Source of the DNA: an uncultured Saprospiraceae bacterium | Lineage (GTDB): Bacteria; Bacteroidota; Bacteroidia; Chitinophagales; Saprospiraceae | Length of the DNA: 63,291 nt | Direction of reading: 5' to 3' | Assembly (NCBI GenBank): GCA_937926205.1 | Contig: CALEYL010000013.1 | Location: 1-63,291, forward strand | Shown: positions 34,703-43,906 of the stretch, one piece after another | Layout of the letters: the number at the start of each line of letters is the position of its first letter | Position numbering within the stretch: the stretch's first letter is position 1 | Position numbers and translations under genes: made by a program | The notes under the pieces: generated by a model | Database searches by the model: none | The model's input: the letters and a program-made list of their open reading frames with translations, nothing else | What the model was told of the DNA's origin: nothing

Positions 34703-34778
34703 GGCAAAAAAAAAAGCTGGTTCAGTGGTCGGACACTTTCAAAAGTGTCCGACCACTGAACCAGCTTTTTTTTTTGCC
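34703..34778 (+). terminator. Perfect 37-bp-arm hairpin terminator
   Basis: Arms 34703-34739 and 34742-34778 are exact reverse complements around a two-base loop (ca). The outer ends are an A-run and a T-run, so it works as a terminator in both directions; it directly follows the giant surface gene. The inner GGTCGGACACTTT / AAAGTGTCCGACC core resembles the palindrome at 6833-6873. Confidence 0.92.
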
Positions 34779-34855
34779 TGAGCGATGCGGAAGGGCGCTC
34801 TTGTTATACTCGCCCCAGTTCGTTTACACGATATTTCGCTTTTATTTTCAACTGA

Positions 34856-34890
34856 TTTGATCGTTTGTTACATTACATCTGCTAACTTTG
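34856..34890 (+). promoter_or_regulatory. Promoter of the second T9SS surface gene
   Basis: TAACTTTG (34883-34890) matches the -7 consensus TAnnTTTG exactly. TTTG at 34856-34859 lies 23 bp upstream; a second TTTG at 34864-34867 gives only 15 bp. The start codon follows 114 bp later. The rest of the 317-bp gap contains the terminator at 34703-34778. Confidence 0.45.
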
Positions 34891-35004
34891 AATTAGGTTT
34901 AAGTTGTTCATTTTCTTTGCTTTTGAAACATTAAAAGTACACCTCCTGACCTTCTTTCCCCCTTCATACAACAACAACTTTTTCTAACCTTAAAATTTTA
35001 AAAC

Positions 35005-37551
35005 ATGTCAAAAATTTTACTAAAACTAAACCGACAGATGCAATGGGCTCTGATTCCTTTGCTTCTTCTGGGATTGACCCAGCAGGCCTGGGGGCAATGT
35101 AACAATGCCTCTCAATACCCCGCTACGTCTATTGATTTGTCGGGTACCAATTCTTCAGGCGTCTCTACAACCATTACAACCTGTAATTTCGGCGGCGAAT
35201 ATTCCGTACTTATCAATGCAGTGGCCGGTAATTCCTATCGGTTTACCAGTAACAATGCTACCGATTACTTTACGATTCGTTCCGGATCTCCGGGCGGTCC
35301 GGTTGTGGGTTCCGGTACCCAGCCGTTAACGGTCACTCCGGGGGTCAGCGGTAATCTATACGCGCACATCAACTCCAGTGCAGCTTGTGTTTCGGACGTC
35401 ACCTGCCGCCAGACTGCGGTCCAATGTACCAGTTGTTCGGGTGGAGGCTGTATCAACAACAACGTTTACCCCGCGCTCAACATTAGCCTCAATCCGACCA
35501 ATACTAGCGGCGCGGTTCAACAGATCACGGGTTGCCAATTTAATGGGGAATACTACAGCGTGATCAATGTGATCGCCGGCAAATCGTACACCTTCTCCAG
35601 TAATGCAGGAACGGACTGGATTACGGTGCGCGTGGGTACTTTCAATGGAACCATACTGGGCCAGGGCGCCGGTTCAGTGACGGTCACGCCTTCGACCACC
35701 AGTGCCTTGTTTATCCACAATAACAGCAATTCAAGTTGCGGCACCGGTACCGTATGCCGGGTTTCAAGTGTGCAGTGTACCAATTGTATTTGTCAGAATG
35801 GTACCCAGTTCCCGTCCACGGCGGTGAGCCTCAACCCGACGAATACCTCGGGCGCCGTACAGATCGTAACCTCCTGCAATTTTTCAACGGAATATTTTGT
35901 CCTGACAAATGTGCTGTCACCGAAAAACTACACGATCACCAGCAGCATTGGCACCGACTGGCTGACGGTAAGGATTGGTAGCCCGGGCGGCACTGTGCTG
36001 GCGCAGGGGCAGACTCCGCTGGCCATCTCCACGACGAGTACCTCCGATTTGTACGTGCACGTCAATACAAACTCAAGTTGCGGTACCAACTCGACCTGCC
36101 GTATCACGGCGGTGCAATGCACCAATTGCGCCGCGCCGCCGCCTTGCGTGACCAGTCCAACGAGCCCAACGAACGGTCAGACGAATATTTGCCCAACTGC
36201 GACACAGACCCTGAGCTGGCCGGCTTCGCCGGGCGCGACAAGTTATGATGTGTATTTCGGGACGACCAACCCGCCGCCCTTTGTTGGCAACACGTCGGTA
36301 ACCAGCTATGTCGCAACAACACCGGCCGCCGGCGCCTACTTCTGGCAAATCCGCCCGGTCGGCCCCGGCGGTACGGCCTCGGGTTGTAACGTCTGGAGTT
36401 TCACCAAGCAAGATAACACGGCACCACTGATTGTTTGTAAAAACACAACGGTATTTATCGGAAATACAGGGACTTACACGCTCCAACCCGCCGATGTATT
36501 CAATGCAGCGGCTTCCTCCGACAACTGCTCCGGCGCGTTGACGGTGACGAATATTTCTCCGGCGATGGTGGGTTGCGCGCAACTCAACCAAACAATATCA
36601 GTCACGGTCACGGTGCAGGATGGCAACGGGAATCCGGCAACCTGCACGGCACAGGTTACGGTGCAGGAGGGTACTACGCTACCTGCTGGTTGGAGCAACG
36701 CCGATGTGGGCAACGCCAATGGCGGTGCCGGATACAAAGCCTGTTCATTTGATGGAATGTTTACTGTGTCAGCCAGTGGATTTTCTACTTCCTCTTCGGA
36801 TGTATTGCATTTTGCCTCCAGGCAATTGTGTGGCAACGGCGAAATTGTTGCCCGCGTGACAAACGTTAGTGGCGGCGGCTGGGCAGGCATTGCGTTGCGG
36901 GAAAGTTTGGCGCCAGGCTCGAAAAAAGTGACTTTAAAAACGCAGTTAAACAATATTTTACGCCGCGAGATTCGTTCGACCACCAACGGCGCTGCCTCGA
37001 TTCTCAATTTCAACCGCCCACAACATATATGGCTGCGCCTGGTACGCACTGGTAGTACTTTCGTCGGCTATACCTCAATAGACGGCACAAACTGGACTTT
37101 TGCTTTCTCTACGACCGTTAGTATGGCGGGCTGCATTTATGCCGGCATATTTGCGGAAAGCATCAACGTAGGGACAACAACAACAGCAAATTTCAGCAAT
37201 GTGAGCATCATTGGCGCGCAAAACAACCTTGCCGTGAATCCTTCAGGCAGGGCAGGGGATTTGGATGGAATATTGCCCGCGATGGAAGTGAATGTATTCC
37301 CGAATCCGACGAGCGGAGAGGTAAATGTAAATTTTGCCAACGCGCCAACCGGATTAGTGAGCATACAGGTATTCAACACCTTAGGCGAAAGTATCTTGTT
37401 GAAAGAAACCGACATAGCGGGTTTGACAACCGAGCGTTTAGATTTGTCTGACCTGGCCGACGGGGTGTATTTCATCATGGTACAAGCTGCAGGATATGCG
37501 CCGTTGACGAAGCGTGTCATTTTGGCGAAATCCGGGTTATCAAAGGATTAA
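35005..37551 (+). CDS. T9SS surface protein with three Cys-rich beta repeats, FnIII, HYR and lectin-like domains
   Basis: An 848-aa exported protein: signal peptide to about residue 31 (ending QAWGQ), three ~120-aa repeats (about 32-375) each starting with a Cys and a YP/FP.T..SL motif and ending in CR...VQCT.C, an FnIII-like domain (about 385-470), an HYR-like domain (about 475-565), a concanavalin-like domain (about 568-735, GWAGIALRESLAPG) and a T9SS type A sorting domain (VFPNPTSGEVNVNF...VYFIMV). The last ~375 residues are homologous to the end of the neighbouring giant gene. Adhesion or matrix function is likely; no catalytic motif is visible. Confidence 0.88.
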   Translation: MSKILLKLNRQMQWALIPLLLLGLTQQAWGQCNNASQYPATSIDLSGTNSSGVSTTITTCNFGGEYSVLINAVAGNSYRFTSNNATDYFTIRSGSPGGPVVGSGTQPLTVTPGVSGNLYAHINSSAACVSDVTCRQTAVQCTSCSGGGCINNNVYPALNISLNPTNTSGAVQQITGCQFNGEYYSVINVIAGKSYTFSSNAGTDWITVRVGTFNGTILGQGAGSVTVTPSTTSALFIHNNSNSSCGTGTVCRVSSVQCTNCICQNGTQFPSTAVSLNPTNTSGAVQIVTSCNFSTEYFVLTNVLSPKNYTITSSIGTDWLTVRIGSPGGTVLAQGQTPLAISTTSTSDLYVHVNTNSSCGTNSTCRITAVQCTNCAAPPPCVTSPTSPTNGQTNICPTATQTLSWPASPGATSYDVYFGTTNPPPFVGNTSVTSYVATTPAAGAYFWQIRPVGPGGTASGCNVWSFTKQDNTAPLIVCKNTTVFIGNTGTYTLQPADVFNAAASSDNCSGALTVTNISPAMVGCAQLNQTISVTVTVQDGNGNPATCTAQVTVQEGTTLPAGWSNADVGNANGGAGYKACSFDGMFTVSASGFSTSSSDVLHFASRQLCGNGEIVARVTNVSGGGWAGIALRESLAPGSKKVTLKTQLNNILRREIRSTTNGAASILNFNRPQHIWLRLVRTGSTFVGYTSIDGTNWTFAFSTTVSMAGCIYAGIFAESINVGTTTTANFSNVSIIGAQNNLAVNPSGRAGDLDGILPAMEVNVFPNPTSGEVNVNFANAPTGLVSIQVFNTLGESILLKETDIAGLTTERLDLSDLADGVYFIMVQAAGYAPLTKRVILAKSGLSKD

Positions 37552-37591
37552 CAGCTAAAAAATGTTTTCTCCCCAATAGGTAAACGACAGG

Positions 37592-37631
37592 AGCCATACT
37601 GAATGTTCTTTCAGTATGGCTATTGTTTTTT
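37592..37631 (+). terminator. Rho-independent terminator
   Basis: AGCCATACTGAA (37592-37603) pairs exactly with TTCAGTATGGCT (37610-37621) across a 6-nt loop, followed by attgtttttta. It terminates the T9SS surface gene 40 bp after its stop. Confidence 0.88.
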
Positions 37632-37692
37632 ATACAGGCGCTACCACGAATGTGAATCCTCCTCGCTCCTTTTCTTCCTTCTGTACCGCTGG

Positions 37693-38223
37693 CTACTTCC
37701 GTAATAACTGCCAGCGCAATCCTTCCTCCACAGCCCCGGCAAAAACAAACCCGTTTTTCTGAAGCACTTTTTGGGAAGCAATATGCCCAACGGGCGTATC
37801 GGCAATCATTGCTGTTAGTTCATCGTTTAGAAAAGCCCAACCAGTTAATCCCTGAACCGCTTCCGTGGTTAGTCCCTGCCCCTCAAAATGCCGGTCGATG
37901 TAATAACCGAGCATAACTTCTCCGTCCGGATTGGGCAAACCACCCATGCCAATGCCGCCGATAATACGGTTTAGGTCGCTATGAATGATAATCCAATGGG
38001 TGAACCAGGGATAGTCGTTTGGATGCAAAGTGACCATAGGCAATACAAATTCGCTCATCGCACTTTCGTATTCGTCCCAGAAGCTGTCATCAGCGCTTAG
38101 TTCAATGACGGATGTATGAAGTCCAAGGTCACGCTCCAGTGCTACTCTATTTTCAACCAATAATTGTAACTGTTCGGGATTGAGTGGGAGTAACCTCAAA
38201 CGGGAAGTGGTTATTTGTAACAT
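37693..38223 (-). CDS. GNAT acetyltransferase, RimJ/RimL type
   Basis: A 176-aa acetyltransferase. It starts with the family's TSRLRLLPLNPEQLQLL, has a central GGIGMGGLPNPDGEVMLGYYID segment and an acetyl-CoA loop in GQGLTTEAVQGLTGWAFLND, and ends with SQKVLQKNGFVFAGAVEEGLRW. This is the pattern of the RimJ/RimL-like branch (Acetyltransf_3), which acetylates protein N-termini or small molecules. The ATG at 38223 fits the start of the domain; an upstream ATG 17 codons earlier is less likely. It stands alone on the minus strand between two plus-strand units. Confidence 0.85.
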   Translation of the reverse strand: MLQITTSRLRLLPLNPEQLQLLVENRVALERDLGLHTSVIELSADDSFWDEYESAMSEFVLPMVTLHPNDYPWFTHWIIIHSDLNRIIGGIGMGGLPNPDGEVMLGYYIDRHFEGQGLTTEAVQGLTGWAFLNDELTAMIADTPVGHIASQKVLQKNGFVFAGAVEEGLRWQLLRK

Positions 38224-38467
38224 GGTATAGAAGTTGTTCAAAGTGTAATAAAAAACAAGGTCGCTATGCAGCAACTATGCAAAAAAAGGAGACACTTTAA
38301 ACGATGCCAGGCTGGCAAAAACAAATAATAATTAACAGAGGCATTGTATTTTGATCTTACAAACCTATGCAAAAACATCGTTTTTCACAAGATACCATCT
38401 AAATTTAGGCCGTGATATTGAGCATGGCACAGTTGCTGATGCATGCATAAATGAAAAAACAACTTCG

Positions 38468-39601
38468 ATGCTGTTCAAACTCAGAGGAAAACTAGATCAA
38501 AAGTGGGACATTCTGCTTGGAGTGGCAGGCCTCGCATTGTTTATTCTGGGTTGGTGGCTGCTGGCTGAGGCTTTATCGGTTAAGCGACCGATAGTTCAGG
38601 GGTTTAACCCGATTCTGCCTTCTTCTATTGTGGATCAGGATTCCAGTGCGGCAAAAATCAACCTCGATTCCATTGCCAGAGCAGACTCTCTGCTTTTTGC
38701 CAATGCAAAGGAATTTGTGAAAGTATATCCGCTTTTACCGCCTCCGGATCGTGTGTTTAAGTCTTACTGGCCCTTGATCAAGGAGGATTCGCTGGCAAAA
38801 AACACCGGCCGCTCGATTTGGCTTAACCTGCAGGGTTATTTCTGGGCCCTGGCCATTGCCATACCCCTGGGATTCCTTATCGGGCTGTTACCTCTTTTCC
38901 GGGGTTTATTCAGCAAACAGGTTGATGCGATGCGTTATTTACCACTTACGGCACTAACTGGTTTGTTTATCATTTGGTTTGGCATTGAAGACCAGATGAA
39001 AATTGCTTTTCTTGCTTTTGGCATCATTGTCTACCTCTTACCGGTTGTGGTTCAACGCATCGATGAAGTCGATGATGTTTATCTTACAACGGTTTTTACG
39101 CTTGGCGCCACCAATTGGCAAACCATACGAACGGTTTATCTTCCTGCGGTCATGTCAAAACTAATGGATGACATTAGGGTGTTAACGGCCATTTCCTGGA
39201 CCTATATCATCATTGCCGAATTGCTTAACCGACAAGGGGGGATTGGCTCGCTGATCTACATCAAAGCCCGTCAGGGACAAGTCGATCGGGTCTTTGCGGT
39301 ACTATTGGTCATTATTTTAATTGGCTTTATCCAGGACCGGATTTTTGTGTATATGGACAGGCGCTTGTTTCCGCACAAATATTACAAAACAACCCTTCGC
39401 GGCGTGCTGCAGGTGAAGTATGCCATCGGCGCCATGATTTTATACCTGGCTATCTTGTTTTTACTGCCCGTATTTGGCGTAAACCTGTCCGGAATGGGGG
39501 TTACGCTGGTTTATGTCAGTGTGCTGGCCGGGGTCGCCGGCGTTGTGGTCATGCTGATGGGAGAACTCGAAATTTGGCAATCGCTGAAAAAAAGTCGCTG
39601 A
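38468..39601 (+). CDS. ABC transporter permease, NitT/TauT type, with extracytoplasmic insertion
   Basis: A 377-aa inner-membrane permease. One membrane segment (about 20-40) is followed by a ~100-residue polar, Asp/Ser-rich stretch (about 41-120), then the BPD permease core with LNLQGYFWALAIAIPLG, a coupling-helix region around LGATNWQTIRTVYLPAVM (EAA-loop-like) and ISWTYIIIAELL. Two further hydrophobic segments form an unusual C-terminal tail. The family exports or imports nitrate, sulfonate or related anions with an SBP; no substrate-binding protein is encoded nearby. I chose ATG 38468 (MLFKLRGK) over a start 39 codons upstream. It is followed after 40 bp by its ATPase. Confidence 0.82.
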   Translation: MLFKLRGKLDQKWDILLGVAGLALFILGWWLLAEALSVKRPIVQGFNPILPSSIVDQDSSAAKINLDSIARADSLLFANAKEFVKVYPLLPPPDRVFKSYWPLIKEDSLAKNTGRSIWLNLQGYFWALAIAIPLGFLIGLLPLFRGLFSKQVDAMRYLPLTALTGLFIIWFGIEDQMKIAFLAFGIIVYLLPVVVQRIDEVDDVYLTTVFTLGATNWQTIRTVYLPAVMSKLMDDIRVLTAISWTYIIIAELLNRQGGIGSLIYIKARQGQVDRVFAVLLVIILIGFIQDRIFVYMDRRLFPHKYYKTTLRGVLQVKYAIGAMILYLAILFLLPVFGVNLSGMGVTLVYVSVLAGVAGVVVMLMGELEIWQSLKKSR

Positions 39602-39641
39602 TTTTTATTGAGGACAAAAAACGAATTAAAACAGAATCAGA

Positions 39642-40448
39642 ATGCCGGCATATAAGGATACGGATCTTCTCAACATCATAAACATGAAAGGCGTTAGCCA
39701 GAGTTACAATGGCGGCGCGTCTTATGTCATCAAAGATTTTGAACTTCTGATTGAAGATAAACCTGCTCAGGGGCAGTTTGTTGTCATTCTGGGAATGTCA
39801 GGATGCGGAAAATCCACAGTTTTGCGCTATATTGCAGGCTTGCAGGAACCAACGTCAGGACAAGTACTCATTCACGAGAAGCCCGTCTCCAATGAGAAGC
39901 GGGCCGGGATGGTGTTTCAGCAATATTCCTCACTGCCGTGGATGACCGTACTGGAAAATGTGGGTCTTGCTTTGCAATACAAAGGTGTTGAAAAAGCAGA
40001 ACGCGATGCCAAAGCGCTGGAAATCATTAAAATGGTCGGCCTGGAAGGGCATGAATTAAAATACGCCGTGTACCCCACTTTATCGGGTGGGCAATTGCAG
40101 CGGGTAGCCATTGCGCGAAGCATTCTGGCGAATCCGGACATCCTGCTCATGGACGAACCATTTGGGGCTTTGGACATCAATACCCGCTTTCAGATGCAAA
40201 TTTTGTTGGCGGAATTGTGGCTTAAGTTCCATCCGACCGTCATATTTATTACCCACGACATTTCGGAAGCGGTTTTTTTGGGGGATGATATTTACATCAT
40301 GAAATCGCCGCCTTCAAAAATAGTGGAACACATTCATGTCGACTTACCTTTTCATCGAACCTATGAAACCAAGCGGGATCCCCGGTTTATTCAGCTGGTG
40401 CAGGAAGTGGAAGATCGCATGATGAAAGTATCGCAAATGGATAAGTGA
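39642..40448 (+). CDS. ABC transporter ATPase subunit (NitT/TauT type)
   Basis: A 268-aa ATP-binding subunit. Walker A GMSGCGKST (about 50-58), Q-loop VFQQYSS, signature LSGGQLQRVAIARS, Walker B ILLMDEPFGALD and the switch His in ITHDISEAV are all intact. The GALD/DIN after Walker B is typical of the SsuB/TauB/NrtD branch. It forms a unit with the preceding permease (40-bp gap); substrate unknown, as no binding protein is present. Confidence 0.93.
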   Translation: MPAYKDTDLLNIINMKGVSQSYNGGASYVIKDFELLIEDKPAQGQFVVILGMSGCGKSTVLRYIAGLQEPTSGQVLIHEKPVSNEKRAGMVFQQYSSLPWMTVLENVGLALQYKGVEKAERDAKALEIIKMVGLEGHELKYAVYPTLSGGQLQRVAIARSILANPDILLMDEPFGALDINTRFQMQILLAELWLKFHPTVIFITHDISEAVFLGDDIYIMKSPPSKIVEHIHVDLPFHRTYETKRDPRFIQLVQEVEDRMMKVSQMDK

Positions 40449-40517
40449 GAATCGTCTTGAACCCACTTACGCCTTTTGTTGTTCTCATTCCAATTTTAGT
40501 CAATCTGGCCGCACATA

Positions 40518-40548
40518 TTGCGCGGTTAAACATTAAGTACTAATATTG
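40518..40548 (+). promoter_or_regulatory. Possible clpC promoter
   Basis: TTG (40518-40520), a 20-bp spacer, then TAATATTG (40541-40548), which matches TAnnTTTG in all but one fixed base. The clpC ATG follows 36 bp downstream. No CtsR-type operator is evident. Confidence 0.35.
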
Positions 40549-40583
40549 TCTTATTCTATCACAGGCGCAGAACAACTTCGCAG

Positions 40584-43142
40584 ATGAACAATAGAAAGTT
40601 TTCACCAAAAGTTAAGCAAATCATTACCAAAAGCAGAGAGGAGGCTCGTCGGTTGGAGCACGACTTCATCGGAACTGAGCACCTGCTGCTGGGTATCGTG
40701 TCTGAAAAAGACAGCTTAGCCATGAAAGTGCTGGAATCTCTCGATGTAGACGCAGCCGAGCTGCAGCGTCTTTTGGAAGAGTCCATCCAGAAAAGCCCTG
40801 CCAGTACCTTTACCGGACTGAATATCGACGGCTTACCACTGAACAAACAGGCTGAAAAAGTCTTGAAAGTCACTTTTTTGGAGGCTAAAATGTTGAAAAA
40901 CGAGGAAATTAACCCCGAACATTTGTTGCTGTCCATACTGAAGCATAAAGAAATGCCGGCTTCAAAGATCCTCCAGCAGTTTGATGTAGATTACGACATT
41001 TTTAAGGCTGAACTGGAGTACGTTCGGCAGGAACAGGACTTTACCGGCTATATTGAGCCTTATTCACAGGCGCCTTCCGAGCAGGATGATCCATACGACG
41101 AAGACGAAGGCCAATCCCGCTACCAGCAACAGCGTAAGGGCAACAATAAGTCGCGCACTCCGGTTCTTGACAACTTTGGACGCGACATCACCAAGCTCGC
41201 TGAAGAAGACAAACTTGATCCGATTATCGGAAGAGATACCGAAATCGAGCGCGTTTCTCAAATCCTCAGCCGTCGCAAAAAGAACAATCCAATTCTGATC
41301 GGCGAGCCGGGAGTTGGTAAAACGGCCATTGTAGAAGGTCTGGCTTTGCGCATTATTCAGAAAAAAGTTTCGCGTACGCTCTTCAACAAGCGTATTGTGA
41401 TGCTTGACCTGGCTGCGCTGGTTGCCGGCACTAAATACAGGGGGCAGTTTGAAGAGCGCATGAAAGCGATCATGAATGAACTGGAAAAATCACGCGATGT
41501 GATCCTTTTCATTGATGAGATTCATACCATTGTTGGCGCTGGCGGCGCAACGGGTTCGCTTGATGCATCCAATATTTTCAAACCGGCGTTGGCGCGTGGC
41601 GAATTGCAGTGCATCGGCGCTTCTACGCTGGACGAATACCGTCAGTATATAGAAAAAGATGGCGCTCTGGATCGCCGCTTCCAGAAAGTGATGGTGGATC
41701 CGCCTTCGGTGGAAGATACCATTCACATCCTGACCAATATCCGGCCGCGTTATGAAGAATTCCACAACGTCACTTACTCTGACGATGCCATCAACGCCTG
41801 TGTGCGCCTGAGTGACCGCTATGTTACGGATCGTTTCCTGCCAGACAAAGCGATCGATGTACTGGATGAGGTTGGCGCCCGCGTTCACCTGAAAAACATC
41901 CATGTGCCGGAACATGTGGAAGAATTGGAAAAACGGATTGAAGAGTTGAAAGACTCTAAAAACCAGGCGGTAAAAGACCAGCAATACGAACGGGCTGCAG
42001 ACTTGCGCGATAAAGAATCCAAGTTGGTTCGCCAGCTTGAATTTGCCAAGCAGCAATGGGAGGAAGAAGTGAAAGTGAAGCGCTATCCGGTTGACGAAGA
42101 AGATATCGCTGAGGTCGTTTCCATGATGACCGGCATACCCGTCAAGCGTGTCGCACAAAGCGAAGGCAAAAAACTGGTCAACATGGTAAATGACCTGAAA
42201 CGGGTCATCATTGGCCAGGAGGAAGCCATTACCAAAGTGACGAAAGCCATCCAGCGCAACCGACTTGGGCTGAAATCGCCCACCAAGCCGATTGGTTCTT
42301 TCATTTTCCTGGGGCCAACGGGCGTTGGTAAAACAGAATTGGCCAAGGCTTTGGCGCGCTATATGTTCGACAGCGAAGATGCACTCATCCGCATTGATAT
42401 GAGTGAATACATGGAGAAGTTTTCGGTGAGCAGGCTCATCGGTGCTCCTCCCGGCTATGTGGGTTATGAAGAAGGCGGTCAATTGACCGAAAAAGTCCGC
42501 CGCAAGCCATATTCCGTTGTTTTATTGGATGAAATTGAAAAAGCGCACCCGGATGTATTCAATATCCTGTTACAGGTTTTGGACGATGGCCAATTGACCG
42601 ACAGCCTCGGGCGCAAAGTCGATTTCAAAAATGCCCTCATCATCATGACTTCCAATATTGGTGTACGCCAGTTGAAGGATTTTGGTCAGGGTGTGGGTTT
42701 TGCCACAAAAGCACGGCAGGACGCTTCTGAAGACCATTCCAAAACGATCATTCAGAATGCCCTGAAACGCACTTTTTCGCCGGAATTCCTGAATCGCGTT
42801 GACGATGTTGTTATTTTCAATGCACTGGGACAGGACGAAATCTTCAGCATCATAGACCTCGCATTGGCAGATTTGTACAATCGGTTGAACGGGCTGAATT
42901 TCAACCTGATCCTGACGGAAAGCGCGAAAAAGTTCGTGGCCGACAAAGGTTTCGATCCGCAGTTTGGCGCGCGACCTTTGCACCGGGCAATACAGAAATA
43001 CATCGAAGATCCGCTGGCCGAATTCATTCTCAATGAAAATCCGCAGGAAGGCGCCCACCTGGAAGCTTCCCTGAAAGAAAACGGAGAAGACATCGAGATC
43101 AGACTCGCGCAGAGTCCGGTAATTTCGGATGTAGAAGAATAA
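40584..43142 (+). CDS. clpC: ATP-dependent Clp protease ATP-binding subunit ClpC
   Basis: An 852-aa HSP100 unfoldase. Order: double Clp-N domain (about 1-145, two repeats of the EH.LLGI/EHLLLSI pattern), AAA1 with GEPGVGKT and FIDEIHT, UVR-type middle domain (DSKNQAVKDQQYERAADLRDKE region near 455-480), AAA2 with GPTGVGKTELAKALARY and LLDEIEKAHPDVF, and a Clp D2-small domain. It unfolds proteins and feeds them to ClpP, probably with adaptor proteins. The D1 ATPase residues (DE, DRRFQ) are intact here, which is a useful contrast with the Clp-like protein at 15746. It ends at a strong terminator. Confidence 0.95.
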   Translation: MNNRKFSPKVKQIITKSREEARRLEHDFIGTEHLLLGIVSEKDSLAMKVLESLDVDAAELQRLLEESIQKSPASTFTGLNIDGLPLNKQAEKVLKVTFLEAKMLKNEEINPEHLLLSILKHKEMPASKILQQFDVDYDIFKAELEYVRQEQDFTGYIEPYSQAPSEQDDPYDEDEGQSRYQQQRKGNNKSRTPVLDNFGRDITKLAEEDKLDPIIGRDTEIERVSQILSRRKKNNPILIGEPGVGKTAIVEGLALRIIQKKVSRTLFNKRIVMLDLAALVAGTKYRGQFEERMKAIMNELEKSRDVILFIDEIHTIVGAGGATGSLDASNIFKPALARGELQCIGASTLDEYRQYIEKDGALDRRFQKVMVDPPSVEDTIHILTNIRPRYEEFHNVTYSDDAINACVRLSDRYVTDRFLPDKAIDVLDEVGARVHLKNIHVPEHVEELEKRIEELKDSKNQAVKDQQYERAADLRDKESKLVRQLEFAKQQWEEEVKVKRYPVDEEDIAEVVSMMTGIPVKRVAQSEGKKLVNMVNDLKRVIIGQEEAITKVTKAIQRNRLGLKSPTKPIGSFIFLGPTGVGKTELAKALARYMFDSEDALIRIDMSEYMEKFSVSRLIGAPPGYVGYEEGGQLTEKVRRKPYSVVLLDEIEKAHPDVFNILLQVLDDGQLTDSLGRKVDFKNALIIMTSNIGVRQLKDFGQGVGFATKARQDASEDHSKTIIQNALKRTFSPEFLNRVDDVVIFNALGQDEIFSIIDLALADLYNRLNGLNFNLILTESAKKFVADKGFDPQFGARPLHRAIQKYIEDPLAEFILNENPQEGAHLEASLKENGEDIEIRLAQSPVISDVEE

Positions 43143-43160
43143 ACAATATTCTTTTTAATG

Positions 43161-43198
43161 AAAAGTACACCCGCGTAAAACGTGGGTGTACTTTTTTG
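43161..43198 (+). terminator. Rho-independent terminator after clpC
   Basis: AAAAGTACACCCGCG (43161-43175) pairs with CGTGGGTGTACTTTT (43181-43195) across a 5-nt loop, continuing into TTTTTT. One G-T-type change in the stem. It separates clpC from infC. Confidence 0.9.
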
Positions 43199-43234
43199 CA
43201 TATTTACATTATATTTGGCCTTGCTTTAGGGCAC

Positions 43235-43840
43235 ATGGTTTCACTAAAAAACAAACGATTGGCAAAGAGAGAATTCTCCAGACAAGACACCTTTAAACAG
43301 CCTGAGTTCAGGGTTAATGACCAAATTCGCATCCCGGAAGTCCGCTTAGTCGGCGACAGCCTGGAAGAATTGAGTACCATTGTAGGAAGCCCCATAGAGG
43401 CAGGTGTTTATCCTACCCGAAAAGTAAAAGAGTGGGCACAGCAGGCAGAGCTGGACCTTGTAGAAATTTCACCGAATGCTGTGCCGCCTGTAGTTCGCAT
43501 CACGGACTACAACAAGTTCCTCTACGAGAAAAAGAAGAAAGAAAAAGAAATCAAGGCGAAAACGGCTAAAACAGTGATCAAAGAAATCCGGTTTGGACCG
43601 AATACCGATGACCACGATTTTGAATTCAAAGTTCGTCATGCCAAGACTTTTCTCGATGAAGGCGCAAAAGTAAAAGCTTACGTCAACTTCCGGGGGCGTA
43701 CCATTGTCTTCAAAGACCGTGGAGAACTTTTATTGCTGCGCTTTTTAAAAGAGCTCGAAGAGGTTGGGCAGGCTGAAGCATTGCCGAAACTGGAAGGCCG
43801 ACGCATGATCGTGATCGTCACACCGAAAAAAAAGAAGTAA
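43235..43840 (+). CDS. infC: Translation initiation factor IF-3
   Basis: A 201-aa IF-3. N-domain: FRVNDQIRIPEVRLVG and LVEISPNAVPPVVRITDYNKFLYEKKKKEKE; C-domain: KEIRFGPNTDDHDFEFKVRHAKTFL and the ending EGRRMIVIVTPKKKK. Binds the 30S subunit, prevents 50S joining and checks the initiator tRNA. I use the ATG at 43235; the frame is open for 13 more codons upstream (including ATT, ATA and an ATG at 43196), but a -7 motif TATATTTG at 43210-43217 would put the transcript start close to or downstream of those. infC genes often use non-ATG starts for autoregulation; that could also apply here. It is followed by rpmI and rplT. Confidence 0.93.
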   Translation: MVSLKNKRLAKREFSRQDTFKQPEFRVNDQIRIPEVRLVGDSLEELSTIVGSPIEAGVYPTRKVKEWAQQAELDLVEISPNAVPPVVRITDYNKFLYEKKKKEKEIKAKTAKTVIKEIRFGPNTDDHDFEFKVRHAKTFLDEGAKVKAYVNFRGRTIVFKDRGELLLLRFLKELEEVGQAEALPKLEGRRMIVIVTPKKKK

Positions 43841-43847
43841 AGATCTC

Positions 43848-43877
43848 TTTGCGGTTAGGAGGATTTGTCTATTTTTG
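43848..43877 (+). promoter_or_regulatory. Promoter between infC and rpmI
   Basis: TTTG (43848-43851), an 18-bp spacer, then TATTTTTG (43870-43877): an exact Bacteroidota promoter. It lies in the 66-bp gap before rpmI, so rpmI-rplT could be transcribed independently of infC. Its predicted start leaves a ~22-nt leader. Confidence 0.6.
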
Positions 43878-43906
43878 CACCTCGTTTTAACAAAATTCAT
43901 TGAAGA

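Noticed and set aside
41490..42482. 330-aa frame on the minus strand inside clpC
   Set aside because: It lies entirely opposite conserved ClpC coding sequence and shows no protein motif.
43196..43234. Longer IF-3 start at 43196
   Set aside because: It lies in the T-run of the clpC terminator, and the extra residues are not typical of IF-3.
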